Positions 1 through 9,226 of a DNA stretch of 64,000 nt are shown here, piece by piece. A program made the position numbers and the translations under genes. The stretch lies in assembly GCA_050516505.1 (NCBI GenBank), contig CP191518.1, forward strand, positions 3,410,001-3,474,000. The letters are read 5' to 3'. Within the stretch, counting starts at the first letter, position 1. Each line of letters begins with the position of its first letter. This stretch comes from Scandinavium ludwigii_A. GTDB taxonomy: Bacteria; Pseudomonadota; Gammaproteobacteria; Enterobacterales; Enterobacteriaceae. Under the pieces are notes generated by a model, which was not told the DNA's origin, did no database searches, and was given only the letters and a program-made list of their open reading frames with translations.

Positions 1-1
1 A

Positions 2-508
2 AAAGCGCATCCGGAATGGTTCCGTGGTCCATGGAAACTGGGCGATAGCCGTTGGAATGCGGTGGAGGAGCATGAAGGGTTTCTCAGCCACGACCATCTA
101 CATAATATGACCGAAGTGGCCATACACCGGATGGAAGTCCAGCTAGGCAAACCGTATGTCTGGGGCGGGACGACGCCGGAGACCGGCTTCGATTGCAGCG
201 GCCTGGTGTTCTATGCCTATAACAAAGTGCTGACAGACAAACTGCCCCGCACGGCTAACCAGATGTACCACTATCGGCGGGCGATAAAAATTGCCGGGGA
301 TGATTTACGTCGAGGGGATTTGCTGTTCTTCCATGTGCACAGCCACGGGGAATATGCCGATCATATGGGGGTCTATCTCGGTCACGGTCAGTTCATTCAG
401 TCGCCGCGCACCGGCGAGGCCGTGCAGGTGAGTCAGTTGCAGGACGCCTTCTGGCAGCAACATTTCCTGGGCGCCAGACGTATTCTGACCAATAACACTG
501 TGCTCTAA
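2..508 (+). CDS. yafL: YafL-like NlpC/P60 endopeptidase (5' end outside window)
   Basis: The C-terminal part of a putative cell-wall endopeptidase of the NlpC/P60 (C40) family, expected to cut peptidoglycan stem peptides in the periplasm. The frame is open to the window edge: codons before the GTG at 62 read KAHPEWFRGPW, which resembles the region before the domain in E. coli YafL, so the gene begins upstream. The domain shows the catalytic cysteine in FDCSGLV and the catalytic histidine in ADHMGVYLG. In E. coli K-12 yafL flanks the remnant of the Flag-2 locus, so it marks the usual left boundary of that locus. Its stop overlaps the end of the convergent next gene by 4 bases. Confidence 0.9.
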   Translation, partial: KAHPEWFRGPWKLGDSRWNAVEEHEGFLSHDHLHNMTEVAIHRMEVQLGKPYVWGGTTPETGFDCSGLVFYAYNKVLTDKLPRTANQMYHYRRAIKIAGDDLRRGDLLFFHVHSHGEYADHMGVYLGHGQFIQSPRTGEAVQVSQLQDAFWQQHFLGARRILTNNTVL

Positions 509-1521
509 AGATTCAGTACCAGCAGAATAACGACCAGCAAGGCGGCGAACAGGCTGACCAGCACCGCCGCCAGCAACCCTGCCGAAGCTTGCTCCGGCGA
601 ATCGTCGGCAGAGGGAGGAAACGGATGCCAGCCAGGCCCGTTCCTGTCGTCAAACTGATTATCAATGCGGGGGGAATCTCCCGCCTCCTCTGGCGCGTCC
701 CTTCCCTGCTGTTTGTCTCGTTTATGCCACCAGAAGGCTCTCCCTTGAAGGCTCTCGGCTGGGGCTTCCGCCTGATGCCGCTGCTCTGCGGGTAAATTCG
801 CTGGCAGAGGCTGATCATCCGAGACTCGTTTGAGCAATCTCTGGGTCAGAGACAGCAGTGACATGCCCGGTTTTTCTTCGGTGGTTTGCCTGGAGGTTGA
901 GGATGCGTGGCCGTTATTCTCAGCCTGGGGTCGCGCCTTGCCGTCCGCATACTGAAAACGGGCAGACATGATTTCGCGTTCTTCATCTGCCACCAGGGCC
1001 GCCATTAAACGGACTGGCGATTCGAATAACCGCCCCATGACCGGCAATGACGTTTTCACCTGCTCTTCAGCAACCTCTTCGGGTAAGGGAACCGCTATCT
1101 CTGGCGTATTTTTGCGCAGGTTAGCGATGGGTTTCTGCGGCCTCAGGACCGGAACCTCCGGCCTTGTCGCCTGTGGGGCGGCATTTTCGTCCGGGGAATC
1201 GGGCGAAACAGGCAACGGTTCGGGGGTCCCTTTTTGAGAAGGGATAGACGCCTCAGTCGGCTGGGTCAGCGGGAGTGACGGGGAAAGGATCTCTTGTCGT
1301 TGACCCTCATCTTCACTCTCAAGATAGGCCAGCGCGGCACTCAAAATCTCTTTTTTGACCAGCGGGGGGCTGGCTGGCCGCTGCGCAGGCGTTGGGACCG
1401 AAGGGGCAGAAGAGGGATCCTCCCCTCCTGCCTGCGCGCTTTCCGTCTGCACACTGTCCATCATCTCGCCCAGTGCCTGTGGCACCGCCGTGGTCAGATT
1501 GTGTAAGCTGGAGCGCAGCAA
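505..1521 (-). CDS. tail-anchored Pro/Glu-rich protein of unknown function, end of the lfh operon
   Basis: I do not recognise this protein. It has 338 residues, most of them low-complexity and rich in Pro, Glu, Ser and Ala, so probably disordered. It ends in one strongly hydrophobic helix (SAGLLAAVLVSLFAALLVVI) with only a few residues after it, the layout of a tail-anchored inner-membrane protein. It lies 5 bases downstream of lfhA, so it is very likely the last gene of the lfiM-to-lfhA operon. The start is uncertain: the TTG at 1521 gives 338 residues, and tandem ATG codons about 20 codons later are alternatives. The length and Pro-rich composition recall FliK-type hook-length proteins, but no FliK C-terminal domain is visible and FliK has no membrane helix. 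Confidence 0.65.
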   Translation of the reverse strand: MLRSSLHNLTTAVPQALGEMMDSVQTESAQAGGEDPSSAPSVPTPAQRPASPPLVKKEILSAALAYLESEDEGQRQEILSPSLPLTQPTEASIPSQKGTPEPLPVSPDSPDENAAPQATRPEVPVLRPQKPIANLRKNTPEIAVPLPEEVAEEQVKTSLPVMGRLFESPVRLMAALVADEEREIMSARFQYADGKARPQAENNGHASSTSRQTTEEKPGMSLLSLTQRLLKRVSDDQPLPANLPAEQRHQAEAPAESLQGRAFWWHKRDKQQGRDAPEEAGDSPRIDNQFDDRNGPGWHPFPPSADDSPEQASAGLLAAVLVSLFAALLVVILLVLNL

Positions 1522-1526
1522 CCCGG

Positions 1527-3620
1527 TTAACTCAGTGAACCAAGGATTTTGAGTTCAAGCTCATCCGGCACTTCGTTGTAAGAAAGCACCTGTAATCCTG
1601 GGGCAAACAGCCGCGCATAGCGGGCCAGAAGCGGACGCAGGATCGGCGCCACCAGCAGCACAGGGTTACGCCCGGCCGCTTTCATCTGCTCTTTAATCTG
1701 TGGCATGTTGCTCTGGAACTGGCTGAGCATATTGGGATCGACAGAAACGCTATCCAGTGCCACTTTTCCTCCCTGTTGAGCCTGGTTCACCACGCTGGTC
1801 AGCAGGTTCTCCAGCTCATTATTCAGGGTGTAGACCGCCAGTTCTTTATCGCGTTGCAGATCGGAGGTGATGCTGCGACGCAGCGCCAGACGCACATCGG
1901 AGGCTAATAACAGCGGCTCTTTGGTCACCGCACTGCTGGCGACCAGCACCGTGGCAATCGTGACGATATCCCGGAGCGAAACACCTTCCGTCAGCAGCAG
2001 TCGATACACCTTCAACAGCTGACTGTAGTTCAGGGCGGCATTCAGATCCTCTGCCAGTCGCGGCGCCATCGTCGTGAGACGGTTATGCAACAGCGTAATA
2101 TCGTCATAGTTGAACAGATCCGGAATAAAGTTCCGCACCACTTTATTGACGTGGGTGGCGATGATACTGGCACTGTCCACCACCTGATAGCCGAGGTTAA
2201 GGGCCTTGGCTTTTTGTTCATTCTGGATCCAGGTGACAGGCATGCCGTACGCCGGGTCATTCCCCAACGCGCCCTCAATTTCGCCATAGACTTCACTGGA
2301 CGGTAACGCCATCAGCTTGTTCGAGGGAATATTCCCCTCTTCCGCCATAATCCCGTTGATAAAGATCGCATACTCCGTTGGCTTCAGGCGGAAGTTTTCC
2401 CGCACCCGAATTTCAGGGAGCAGCACGCCATTACTGTCAGATATCACTTGTCGAACCCCACGGATACGCTGGGTCAACGGGTTGCCTTTCTCTTTATCAA
2501 TCAGCGATACCAATTTGTAACCCAGGCTGAGGCTGATCGGTTCAATAAGCGGAATGGTTTGCCAGCTAACCTGTTGCTCTGCCGTTTCGGTGATGGTCTT
2601 GGTCAGCGTCTCGAGACTCTGCGTATCCTCTTCCGCTTCCTGCGGACGTTTGCTCATGCGCCATGCGCCAAAGGCCAGCAGTCCCGTGAACATCAGGAAT
2701 GGCAGATGCGGCATGCCCGGCACGATGGCCATGATGAACATGATGCCTGCCGCGGTGTACAACACCGATGGCGTTGCCAACAACTGCTTACGCACTTCGC
2801 TGGCAATATCCCCGGCATCGCTGACACGCGTCACGATGATCGCGGCGGCAGTCGACAGCAGCAGCGATGGGATCTGGGCGACGAGGCCGTCACCAATGGT
2901 CATCAGCACGTATTGCTGGAAGGCGGCTTCGGCCGTGAGATCGTATTTGAAAATACCGATACAGGTCCCGCCGATCAGGTTAATCGCCAGGATCAGCATC
3001 CCGGCGATCGCATCCCCGCGCACAAACTTTGAGGCACCGTCCATCGCACCGTAGAAGTCCGCTTCACTGGCGACTTCTTTACGACGCGTCTGGGCCTGAG
3101 TCTGATTGATGAGTCCGGCGTTCAGATCGGCGTCAATCGCCATCTGTTTACCTGGCATCGCATCAAGGGTAAAGCGCGCCGAGACCTCGGAAATACGCTC
3201 GGCCCCTTTCGTGACCACGATAAAGTTGATGATCATCAGTATGACAAACACCACAAAACCGACGACGAAGTTACCGCCGATGACCACCTGGCCGAAGGAC
3301 TCGATAACCTTACCGGCGGCCCCTGGCCCTTCATGGCCAAACAGCATGACCACACGGGTGGAGGCCACGTTCAGCGACAGGCGTAATAACGTGGTCACCA
3401 GCAACACGGTCGGGAACAGGCTGAATTCCAGTGGACGCTTGGCGGAAATCGCGACCAGCAACACCATGACCGCAAGGACGATGTTGAAGGTGAACAGAAC
3501 ATCCAGCAATACCGGCGGCAGTGGCAGGATAATCATCGCCAGGATCGAGAGCAATACCAGAGGTATCGCCAGCTGTCCTTTGCTTAAGTATGTTAGTAAT
3601 TGCTTACTTTTAGTCGTCAT
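1527..3620 (-). CDS. lfhA: lateral flagellar export gate protein FlhA/LfhA
   Basis: Nonameric export-gate component of the flagellar type III secretion system. It couples proton motive force to export and docks chaperone-substrate complexes. The 697 residues match the family length. The N-terminal half carries about eight membrane helices, beginning with IPLVLLSILAMIILPLPPVL, and the FHIPEP-type region includes MPGKQMAIDADLNAG. The C-terminal half is the soluble cytoplasmic domain. The start overlaps the end of lfhB by 11 bases, which implies translational coupling. In E. coli K-12 the orthologue is the truncated fhiA. The gene is intact here. Confidence 0.95.
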   Translation of the reverse strand: MTTKSKQLLTYLSKGQLAIPLVLLSILAMIILPLPPVLLDVLFTFNIVLAVMVLLVAISAKRPLEFSLFPTVLLVTTLLRLSLNVASTRVVMLFGHEGPGAAGKVIESFGQVVIGGNFVVGFVVFVILMIINFIVVTKGAERISEVSARFTLDAMPGKQMAIDADLNAGLINQTQAQTRRKEVASEADFYGAMDGASKFVRGDAIAGMLILAINLIGGTCIGIFKYDLTAEAAFQQYVLMTIGDGLVAQIPSLLLSTAAAIIVTRVSDAGDIASEVRKQLLATPSVLYTAAGIMFIMAIVPGMPHLPFLMFTGLLAFGAWRMSKRPQEAEEDTQSLETLTKTITETAEQQVSWQTIPLIEPISLSLGYKLVSLIDKEKGNPLTQRIRGVRQVISDSNGVLLPEIRVRENFRLKPTEYAIFINGIMAEEGNIPSNKLMALPSSEVYGEIEGALGNDPAYGMPVTWIQNEQKAKALNLGYQVVDSASIIATHVNKVVRNFIPDLFNYDDITLLHNRLTTMAPRLAEDLNAALNYSQLLKVYRLLLTEGVSLRDIVTIATVLVASSAVTKEPLLLASDVRLALRRSITSDLQRDKELAVYTLNNELENLLTSVVNQAQQGGKVALDSVSVDPNMLSQFQSNMPQIKEQMKAAGRNPVLLVAPILRPLLARYARLFAPGLQVLSYNEVPDELELKILGSLS

Positions 3621-4743
3621 CCGTTTTCAAAACCTCTTTAGGGATGGAGATATAGCGATTGAGCTGCGGACGCTGCTGCGAACCTGAACGCCAGTTCTTT
3701 AACTGCAGGACATAGGTCAAAACGTGGGCGATGGCGCGATAGAGCTGTGAAGGTATTTGCTGATTCACCTGAGTGGTGTAATAGACCGAACGGGCCAGTC
3801 GCGGAAACTCCACGATTTCAATGTTATGTTCGCCCGCGACCTGGCGAATAAACAGCGCCACTTCTTCGGTCCCTTTGGCGACCACGAACGGGGCCTGAGC
3901 GCGATCCTGATCGTACTTTAACGCCACGGCGAAGTGCGTCGGGTTGGTAATGACCACATCGGCATTGGGGACGACTTTGCGGATCTGCCCCATCGCCATT
4001 TGGCGCTGTAAGCGGCGAATTCGGGCTTTAACCTCAGGCTTACCTTCCTGATTTTTATGTTCTTCTTTCACTTCCTGTTTGGTCATCTTCATTTTGTTAG
4101 TGAACATTTTCTTCGCCAACGGAACGTCGACGAGGGCGAAGAACACAAACAGGATCACGAAGTTGAGCATGATGCTGTGGTACATCGACAGGCCATGGCT
4201 AACGGCGCGCTGGAAGGACATATCCTGCAAGCGCAGGAAGGCCATAAAATTGTTGCGCACGCTCAGCCAAATCAGCAGCAGCACCACCAGCGCTTTCAGC
4301 ACCATTTTCCCGGTTTCAACCAGATGCTCGGCAGAGAAAAAACGACCGATGCCGGTGATAGGGTTAATTTTGCCAAAATCGGGCAGCAGCTTTTGCGGCA
4401 TAAGCACAAATCCGCCAGGCACTAATGACGCCAGGATCGCAGCGGCCGGGATCGGGATAAGCGTCACGCTGAACTTGAGCATGATAAGCAGGTTATGCTT
4501 TAGAAATTGCGCAATGATCCCAGGTTCGTTGATGTGCGTCCCATACTGGTGGATGGTAATAAAACACTCGCGAATATAACTGGCGTACAACGGAAACGAG
4601 TTGCTGACCACGATGAACGACACCAACAGTACGGAGGCCAACCCCATATCTTTCGAACGCGCAATCTGCCCATCTTGACGGGCCTTACGCAGTTTTTGTG
4701 CCGAGGGTTTCTCTGACTTTTCTTCGGTGCTGCTTTCAGCCAT
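3610..4743 (-). CDS. lfhB: lateral flagellar export switch protein FlhB/LfhB
   Basis: Substrate-specificity switch of the flagellar export apparatus. It sits in the inner membrane and autocleaves to change from rod-hook to filament substrates. The 377 residues contain a charged N-terminus, four membrane helices and a cytoplasmic domain with the autocleavage motif NPTH (within VVITNPTHFAVAL, around residue 265). It overlaps lfiR upstream by 8 bases and lfhA downstream by 11. An intact NPTH suggests a functional switch, yet the FliK-type hook-length protein that normally triggers it is not encoded in this window. Confidence 0.95.
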   Translation of the reverse strand: MAESSTEEKSEKPSAQKLRKARQDGQIARSKDMGLASVLLVSFIVVSNSFPLYASYIRECFITIHQYGTHINEPGIIAQFLKHNLLIMLKFSVTLIPIPAAAILASLVPGGFVLMPQKLLPDFGKINPITGIGRFFSAEHLVETGKMVLKALVVLLLIWLSVRNNFMAFLRLQDMSFQRAVSHGLSMYHSIMLNFVILFVFFALVDVPLAKKMFTNKMKMTKQEVKEEHKNQEGKPEVKARIRRLQRQMAMGQIRKVVPNADVVITNPTHFAVALKYDQDRAQAPFVVAKGTEEVALFIRQVAGEHNIEIVEFPRLARSVYYTTQVNQQIPSQLYRAIAHVLTYVLQLKNWRSGSQQRPQLNRYISIPKEVLKTDDD

Positions 4744-5509
4744 GGGCGACCTTCAGCTTGTCGAGTTGGTGCAGGACGGCGTTCACCAACTGCAAATAGT
4801 GATCCGGCACGCTGTACATCAAGGCGGCAAAACAAACCAGTCCCGCCAGCATGTTGATAGGAAAACCGAGTGAATAGAGATTCAGCGAGGGAGAGATGCG
4901 GTTCAGCAGGCCGAAACACATCTGCACCACCAGCATGACAAAGGTGGTGGGTAACGCCAGTAACATCGCTGACGACAACACCCACGTGAACGCCATGGCA
5001 ACCGACATCAAGGATTGAGGTGTCAGCGCATTGCCAATTGGCCAGTAGGTGAACCCTTTATACAAAATGCTGACCAGCAGCAGATGCCCATCCATGATGA
5101 AGAACAGCAGGATGGCGAAAATATTGATGAACTCACCCAGAACCGCGACATTGGCGCCGCTGCTGGGATCATTCATGGTGGCCATGCTCATCCCCATGTT
5201 AAAGGAGAGGATCTGCCCGGCCATTTGTAAAATCTCAAACACCAACTGCAACATCAGGCCAAACAGCATGCCCCAGATGAACTGTTCCAGCGTCAACAGC
5301 ACGGTAGTGACCAGTTGATCGGGGACAGGATGCGGGATCATGGGGGTGATGATCAGCGTCAGCGCGCCGGACAACATAATCCTCACGCGGATGGTGAATG
5401 CGTGGTTATTGAAGACAGGGCTGAACTGGAAGAAAGTCATGATACGGACGAACGGAAACCACATCCCCAGAATCAGGTTGGTGAGCTGAACGATGTCGGT
5501 GTGTTCCAT
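4736..5509 (-). CDS. lfiR: lateral flagellar export protein FliR/LfiR
   Basis: Core component of the FliP5Q4R1 export gate in the inner membrane. The protein is hydrophobic with about six membrane helices and the FliR-type stretch MGMSMATMNDPSSGANV. The start at 5509 gives MEHTDIVQL and 257 residues, a normal FliR length. A longer reading from 5551 would add 14 residues that run into lfiQ and look spurious. It lies one base after the lfiQ stop and overlaps the lfhB start by 8 bases. Confidence 0.93.
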   Translation of the reverse strand: MEHTDIVQLTNLILGMWFPFVRIMTFFQFSPVFNNHAFTIRVRIMLSGALTLIITPMIPHPVPDQLVTTVLLTLEQFIWGMLFGLMLQLVFEILQMAGQILSFNMGMSMATMNDPSSGANVAVLGEFINIFAILLFFIMDGHLLLVSILYKGFTYWPIGNALTPQSLMSVAMAFTWVLSSAMLLALPTTFVMLVVQMCFGLLNRISPSLNLYSLGFPINMLAGLVCFAALMYSVPDHYLQLVNAVLHQLDKLKVAHG

Positions 5510-5510
5510 C

Positions 5511-5783
5511 TTAATGCACCAGCACTGCCGCCTGAGTGAACAAATGCACACAAAGATCGTCGAGGGTGGTAATCATCCACTTACCGGTCACGCCCAGTAC
5601 CACCAGGGTAACAATCAGGCGCGGTAGAAAGCTGAGCGTCTGTTCATTGATTTGGGTGACGGCCTGGAAAATACTGACGCACAGGCCGACCAACAAGCTG
5701 GGAACCACCAGTACACAGACCAGCATGATAACCACTTTGATTCCGCTGCCGACAATATCCGCCGCTACATCTACCGTTAACAT
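5511..5783 (-). CDS. lfiQ: lateral flagellar export protein FliQ/LfiQ
   Basis: Small export-gate subunit with two membrane helices. The start at 5783 gives MLTVDVAADIVG and 90 residues, matching the roughly 89-residue family length. A start at 5813 would add ten non-conserved residues and overlap lfiP. It lies between lfiP and lfiR in the conserved P-Q-R order. Confidence 0.92.
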   Translation of the reverse strand: MLTVDVAADIVGSGIKVVIMLVCVLVVPSLLVGLCVSIFQAVTQINEQTLSFLPRLIVTLVVLGVTGKWMITTLDDLCVHLFTQAAVLVH

Positions 5784-5799
5784 GATGCCATTCCCATGG

Positions 5800-6558
5800 T
5801 TATCCCAGCCCAAGGCCGCGGATGCTGGAGGTGAGCGTGCCGACGGTTAACGACCAGCCGTCGATCAACACGAACACCATCAACTTAAAGGGCAGTGAAA
5901 CGATCAGCGGGGAGAGCATCATCATCCCCATCGCCATCAGCACGCTGGCAACAATCAGGTCAATCACCAGGAACGGGATGTAGATCATGAAGCCTATCTG
6001 GAAAGCGGTTTTCAGCTCACTCAACACATAAGCCGGAATCACAATCGTCAGATCTTGCGCCGCAGGATCCCCTTTGACACCCGCAATGGTCATGATCTGC
6101 GCCATCGCCTTTTTATCGGTTTGGGCGAGCATGAAACGTTTTAACGGCTTCGCGCCGGTTGCCAGCGCTTCAGAGAGCGTTATCTGGTCGTTTTCAAACG
6201 GCACGACGGCATGGTCGTAAATATTGATCCCAATCGGGCGCATCACCAGCATGGTCAATGACAACGCAATACCAATCAGAATGCGGTTTGGCGGGGATTG
6301 CTGTAATCCCATCGCTTGTCTTAGCAGGGAGAGCACAATGATAAAACGCGTAAAGCAGGTCATCATCAACACCAGCGTCGGCAATAAGCCCACCAGTGTC
6401 ATCAGGATAAGCACCTGCAGTTTTACGCTGTATTCCTGGGTATCACCGTGGTTTACGACGCTCAACAATGAAATATCTCCTCCCTGCGCAAAGGCATGGG
6501 AAGAGATAAACATCAGAGCGAGTCCTGCCAGACAGGCAATGAGAGAGCGGGATTTCAT
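5800..6558 (-). CDS. lfiP: lateral flagellar export protein FliP/LfiP
   Basis: Main pore-forming subunit of the export gate. The 252 residues include a cleavable signal peptide (LIACLAGLALMFISSHAFA) and four membrane helices. Family motifs are visible: MMTCFTRFIIVLSLLRQA and QQSPPNRILIGIALSLT. The start overlaps the lfiN stop by 4 bases. No FliO gene is present, which is usual for lateral systems. Confidence 0.95.
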   Translation of the reverse strand: MKSRSLIACLAGLALMFISSHAFAQGGDISLLSVVNHGDTQEYSVKLQVLILMTLVGLLPTLVLMMTCFTRFIIVLSLLRQAMGLQQSPPNRILIGIALSLTMLVMRPIGINIYDHAVVPFENDQITLSEALATGAKPLKRFMLAQTDKKAMAQIMTIAGVKGDPAAQDLTIVIPAYVLSELKTAFQIGFMIYIPFLVIDLIVASVLMAMGMMMLSPLIVSLPFKLMVFVLIDGWSLTVGTLTSSIRGLGLG

Positions 6559-6917
6559 GGCTTCAGGTCGTTGATTTCGCGAGAATTGAATTCCAGAACG
6601 CGCAGACCATACTTTTCGTTCACCACCACCACTTCCGCTTTACCCAGCAGAATGTTGTTGACCTTGATATCCAGCGGTTCGCCCGCCAGTTTATCCAGCT
6701 CAATCACGGTGTCGTCATCCATGTTCAAGAGGTCCGCCAGCATCACTTCGACAGAAGAGACTTCGAGCGTCAGCGTCACTGGGATGCGCTTGAGCAGAGA
6801 CATTGAATTCTTCTGCTTGGTATCTGCCACCGGCGCTGGGTTGCTTACGGCTTCAGCGGTAGCATCGTTGGTGTTGAGTTCAAAACCTTGTTCGAGTAAA
6901 TCTTCATGCTCATTCAT
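6555..6917 (-). CDS. lfiN: lateral flagellar switch protein FliN/LfiN
   Basis: C-ring protein of the flagellar switch, working with FliM and FliG in torque generation and export-cargo docking. The 120 residues have an acidic variable N-terminus and a C-terminal SpoA domain with the typical pattern LLNMDDDTVIELDKLAGEPL and ILLGKAEVVVVNEKYGLRV. It overlaps lfiM upstream by 8 bases and lfiP downstream by 4. Confidence 0.94.
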   Translation of the reverse strand: MNEHEDLLEQGFELNTNDATAEAVSNPAPVADTKQKNSMSLLKRIPVTLTLEVSSVEVMLADLLNMDDDTVIELDKLAGEPLDIKVNNILLGKAEVVVVNEKYGLRVLEFNSREINDLKP

Positions 6918-7797
6918 AGCTATTCTCTGACTTTGTTCCGCTAATATCCGACAGATAGAGTTTGTTTTTGTCCTCTACGAGGAGGGCGCTGAACAGCTCA
7001 GCCTTACCAATGTTCACCGAATAGCGCTCAGGCAGACCGATCGGCAGAATATCGCCAGGCTTGATGGTGGCCAGTTCAGCGACATTAAGCGAGATCTCAG
7101 CAATTTTTACCGTCAGGGTTAAGGGCAGCGTGTGGATAATCTCGCTCACCACAGCCTGCTTTTTCTCGTTGCGCGCGCGGGTATCCAGCTGCTCGCTGGA
7201 GTTACGAATATCCTGCTGACGTAACGCATTCAGGACGAAATCCGTATGGGCATCGTCAAGGAAGATGTAAAAGCAATTCCCTTCTACACCCTCCAGCGTA
7301 AAGGTGATTTTGTAGGTCCACTGCGTCTGCACACCCATATTATCTGGGGCAATGGAGAGGGCTAATCCTGAACTGTCTTTATCAAAAATCATCTCAAGGA
7401 GATCGCTCGCCAGACGATTTTTTAGCCGGATTTCTGTTTTGGTCGGAAGCTCATTTTCATCTGATGATTCAGATTCAATATTCTCCTCAAGCCCATAGAA
7501 ATTACCCAGCAAGGTCAGCAGTAAAGGCCTGTCAATATCAAACGCAAGCTGCCCGACGTCGGAAGTAAAGAGTTCAGCCGTTTTATTGCTGACATCCATT
7601 TCACAATCAATGCGCTTCAGTGAGATATAAGAACGATGCTTTTTGAGGAAATAGTTGTTCAGTCGTGAATCGAGCGTATCAAATTTGCTGACAAAAATAG
7701 TCTGCAAACGGTGGTAAGGACGACCAAGACGGTTGCCTTCCAGTTTAAAGATGCCCGGTGTTTGACTGTACTTTAACATTGTACGCGTTCTCTGCAT
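6910..7797 (-). CDS. lfiM: lateral flagellar switch protein FliM/LfiM
   Basis: C-ring switch protein and first gene of the leftward lfiMNPQR-lfhBA operon. The 295 residues show a weakly conserved central domain and a C-terminal SpoA domain (LPLTLTVKIAEISLNVAELATIKPGDIL is its core region, around residues 224-251). The canonical N-terminal CheY-P binding motif of primary FliM (LSQDEIDALL type) is not visible, as is common in lateral systems that do not respond to chemotaxis. The start could instead be the ATG at 7779 (MLKYSQTPG). The gene looks more AT-rich than its neighbours. Confidence 0.88.
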   Translation of the reverse strand: MQRTRTMLKYSQTPGIFKLEGNRLGRPYHRLQTIFVSKFDTLDSRLNNYFLKKHRSYISLKRIDCEMDVSNKTAELFTSDVGQLAFDIDRPLLLTLLGNFYGLEENIESESSDENELPTKTEIRLKNRLASDLLEMIFDKDSSGLALSIAPDNMGVQTQWTYKITFTLEGVEGNCFYIFLDDAHTDFVLNALRQQDIRNSSEQLDTRARNEKKQAVVSEIIHTLPLTLTVKIAEISLNVAELATIKPGDILPIGLPERYSVNIGKAELFSALLVEDKNKLYLSDISGTKSENSYE

Positions 7798-8177
7798 TTT
7801 TCTCTGTTTAGCCCATTATCGGCATCAGCTTGCTGATGAAAACAATATGCTTTCTTCAATAATAGAAAGGTGAATAGAGCCGCCGCGTCAACGGATAGTG
7901 GCACATAAAAAAACAGGACAGGCATTTAACCGCACACGTCTTAAAGTCGCAATGGCATTTTATTATTAATACATAAAATGAACGATTAATATGTTTGTTT
8001 ATCGTTGCGATGCGCCCGACACAGACCAACCCAACATTCTGTTTAGAAAGGATAATATTTTTTTGATACATTAATGTAATCTTTGCCAACGGCACAATGT
8101 TAGTATCCACCCTCATTTTTACCACGCTATATCACCCGACTATTGTCGCTGTACTCACGCTAATAAGAGAGGCATTT
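7798..8177. promoter_or_regulatory. divergent intergenic region between lfiM and lafK
   Basis: About 380 bases of AT-rich DNA separate the two divergent flagellar operons and must hold their promoters. I see no convincing sigma54 element with GG and GC 12 bases apart in either direction. A TTGATA near 8063 could be a -35 hexamer, but no good -10 follows. Short frames across it have no recognisable product. Confidence 0.4.
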
Positions 8178-9185
8178 ATGCTAGATATTATTGCCACTGA
8201 CAATCGTACTCTGAACGTACTGACACTTGCAAAAAAAGTGGCAGCTTTCAACGTTCCCGTATTGATTCAGGGAGAGACAGGCACAGGGAAAGAATGCATT
8301 GCCAAATATATTCATACTAACGCCTTTGCGGAATGTCAGGATGCGCCGTACATCGGAGTGAACTGTGCTGCCATTCCAGAAAACATGTTGGAATCGACCT
8401 TATTTGGTTATGAAAAAGGTGCTTTCACGGGGGCAATTAATACCGTAGCCGGCAAGTTTGAATTAGCCAATAAAGGGACGTTATTACTCGATGAAATTGG
8501 TGAGCTGCCCCTCACATTGCAGGCAAAATTGCTGCGTGTGTTACAGGAAAATAAAGTTGAGCGTCTGGGCGGTCATCGCCAGGTCAACCTTAATTTTCGC
8601 CTGATTGCCTGCACCAATAAAAACCTCGAAGCCGAAGTCGCGGCGGGTCGTTTCCGTGAAGATTTATTCTACCGTCTGAATGTGGTGCATATTGACGTGC
8701 CACCCCTGCGTGAACGCCGGGAAGACATTATCCCGCTGGCGACCCACTTCATTCAGAAATATACCTCGATGCTCGGCCGAAACGTGAAGCTGTCTGAATC
8801 GGCGAAACGTTCCCTCACCACTCACCAGTGGCCAGGCAATGTCCGTGAACTGGAAAATGCCATTCAGCGCGGCATGATCATGAATCGCGACGGTGTGGTG
8901 TATCCCGATATGTTGGGTATCCCGCAAACGGCGCCGGTCAGTCACGCCGAACCCACGCTGTCCGAAACATCGGTCATCACCTCTTTCGCCGCGAGCAACG
9001 TGGCCGCCAGCCAGGGCGATCTGCGTCTGCATGGTCGCTTCGCCCAGTACGAATACATCGCCGATTTGATGCGTAAGTACCAGGGGAATAAATCCAAAAT
9101 CGCCGATTTGCTGGGTATTACCCCGCGAGCGCTGCGCTACCGTCTGGCTTCCATGCGGAAATACGGAATCGAAATTTTCTCTTAA
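8178..9185 (+). CDS. lafK: sigma54-dependent lateral flagellar activator LafK
   Basis: Master activator of the lateral flagellar genes, an AAA+ enhancer-binding protein that remodels sigma54-RNA polymerase. It shows Walker A GETGTGKE, the sigma54-contact loop GAFTGA, Walker B LLLDEIGE and a C-terminal Fis-type helix-turn-helix (NKSKIADLLGITPRALRYRL). The ATG at 8178 follows a good ribosome site (aagagagg) and gives 335 residues; an upstream ATG at 8097 lacks one. Almost nothing precedes the AAA+ domain, so there is no receiver domain and phosphorylation control is unlikely. Its probable targets are the two sigma54 promoters at 26952-26968 and 28672-28688. Confidence 0.9.
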   Translation: MLDIIATDNRTLNVLTLAKKVAAFNVPVLIQGETGTGKECIAKYIHTNAFAECQDAPYIGVNCAAIPENMLESTLFGYEKGAFTGAINTVAGKFELANKGTLLLDEIGELPLTLQAKLLRVLQENKVERLGGHRQVNLNFRLIACTNKNLEAEVAAGRFREDLFYRLNVVHIDVPPLRERREDIIPLATHFIQKYTSMLGRNVKLSESAKRSLTTHQWPGNVRELENAIQRGMIMNRDGVVYPDMLGIPQTAPVSHAEPTLSETSVITSFAASNVAASQGDLRLHGRFAQYEYIADLMRKYQGNKSKIADLLGITPRALRYRLASMRKYGIEIFS

Positions 9186-9226
9186 GTTACACATTCACCT
9201 ACAAGGATTGTTTTTTAAGGCATGCC

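Noticed and set aside
7856..8125. 89-codon minus-strand frame upstream of lafK
   Set aside because: AT-rich, no ribosome site, no recognisable product; it lies in the divergent promoter region.
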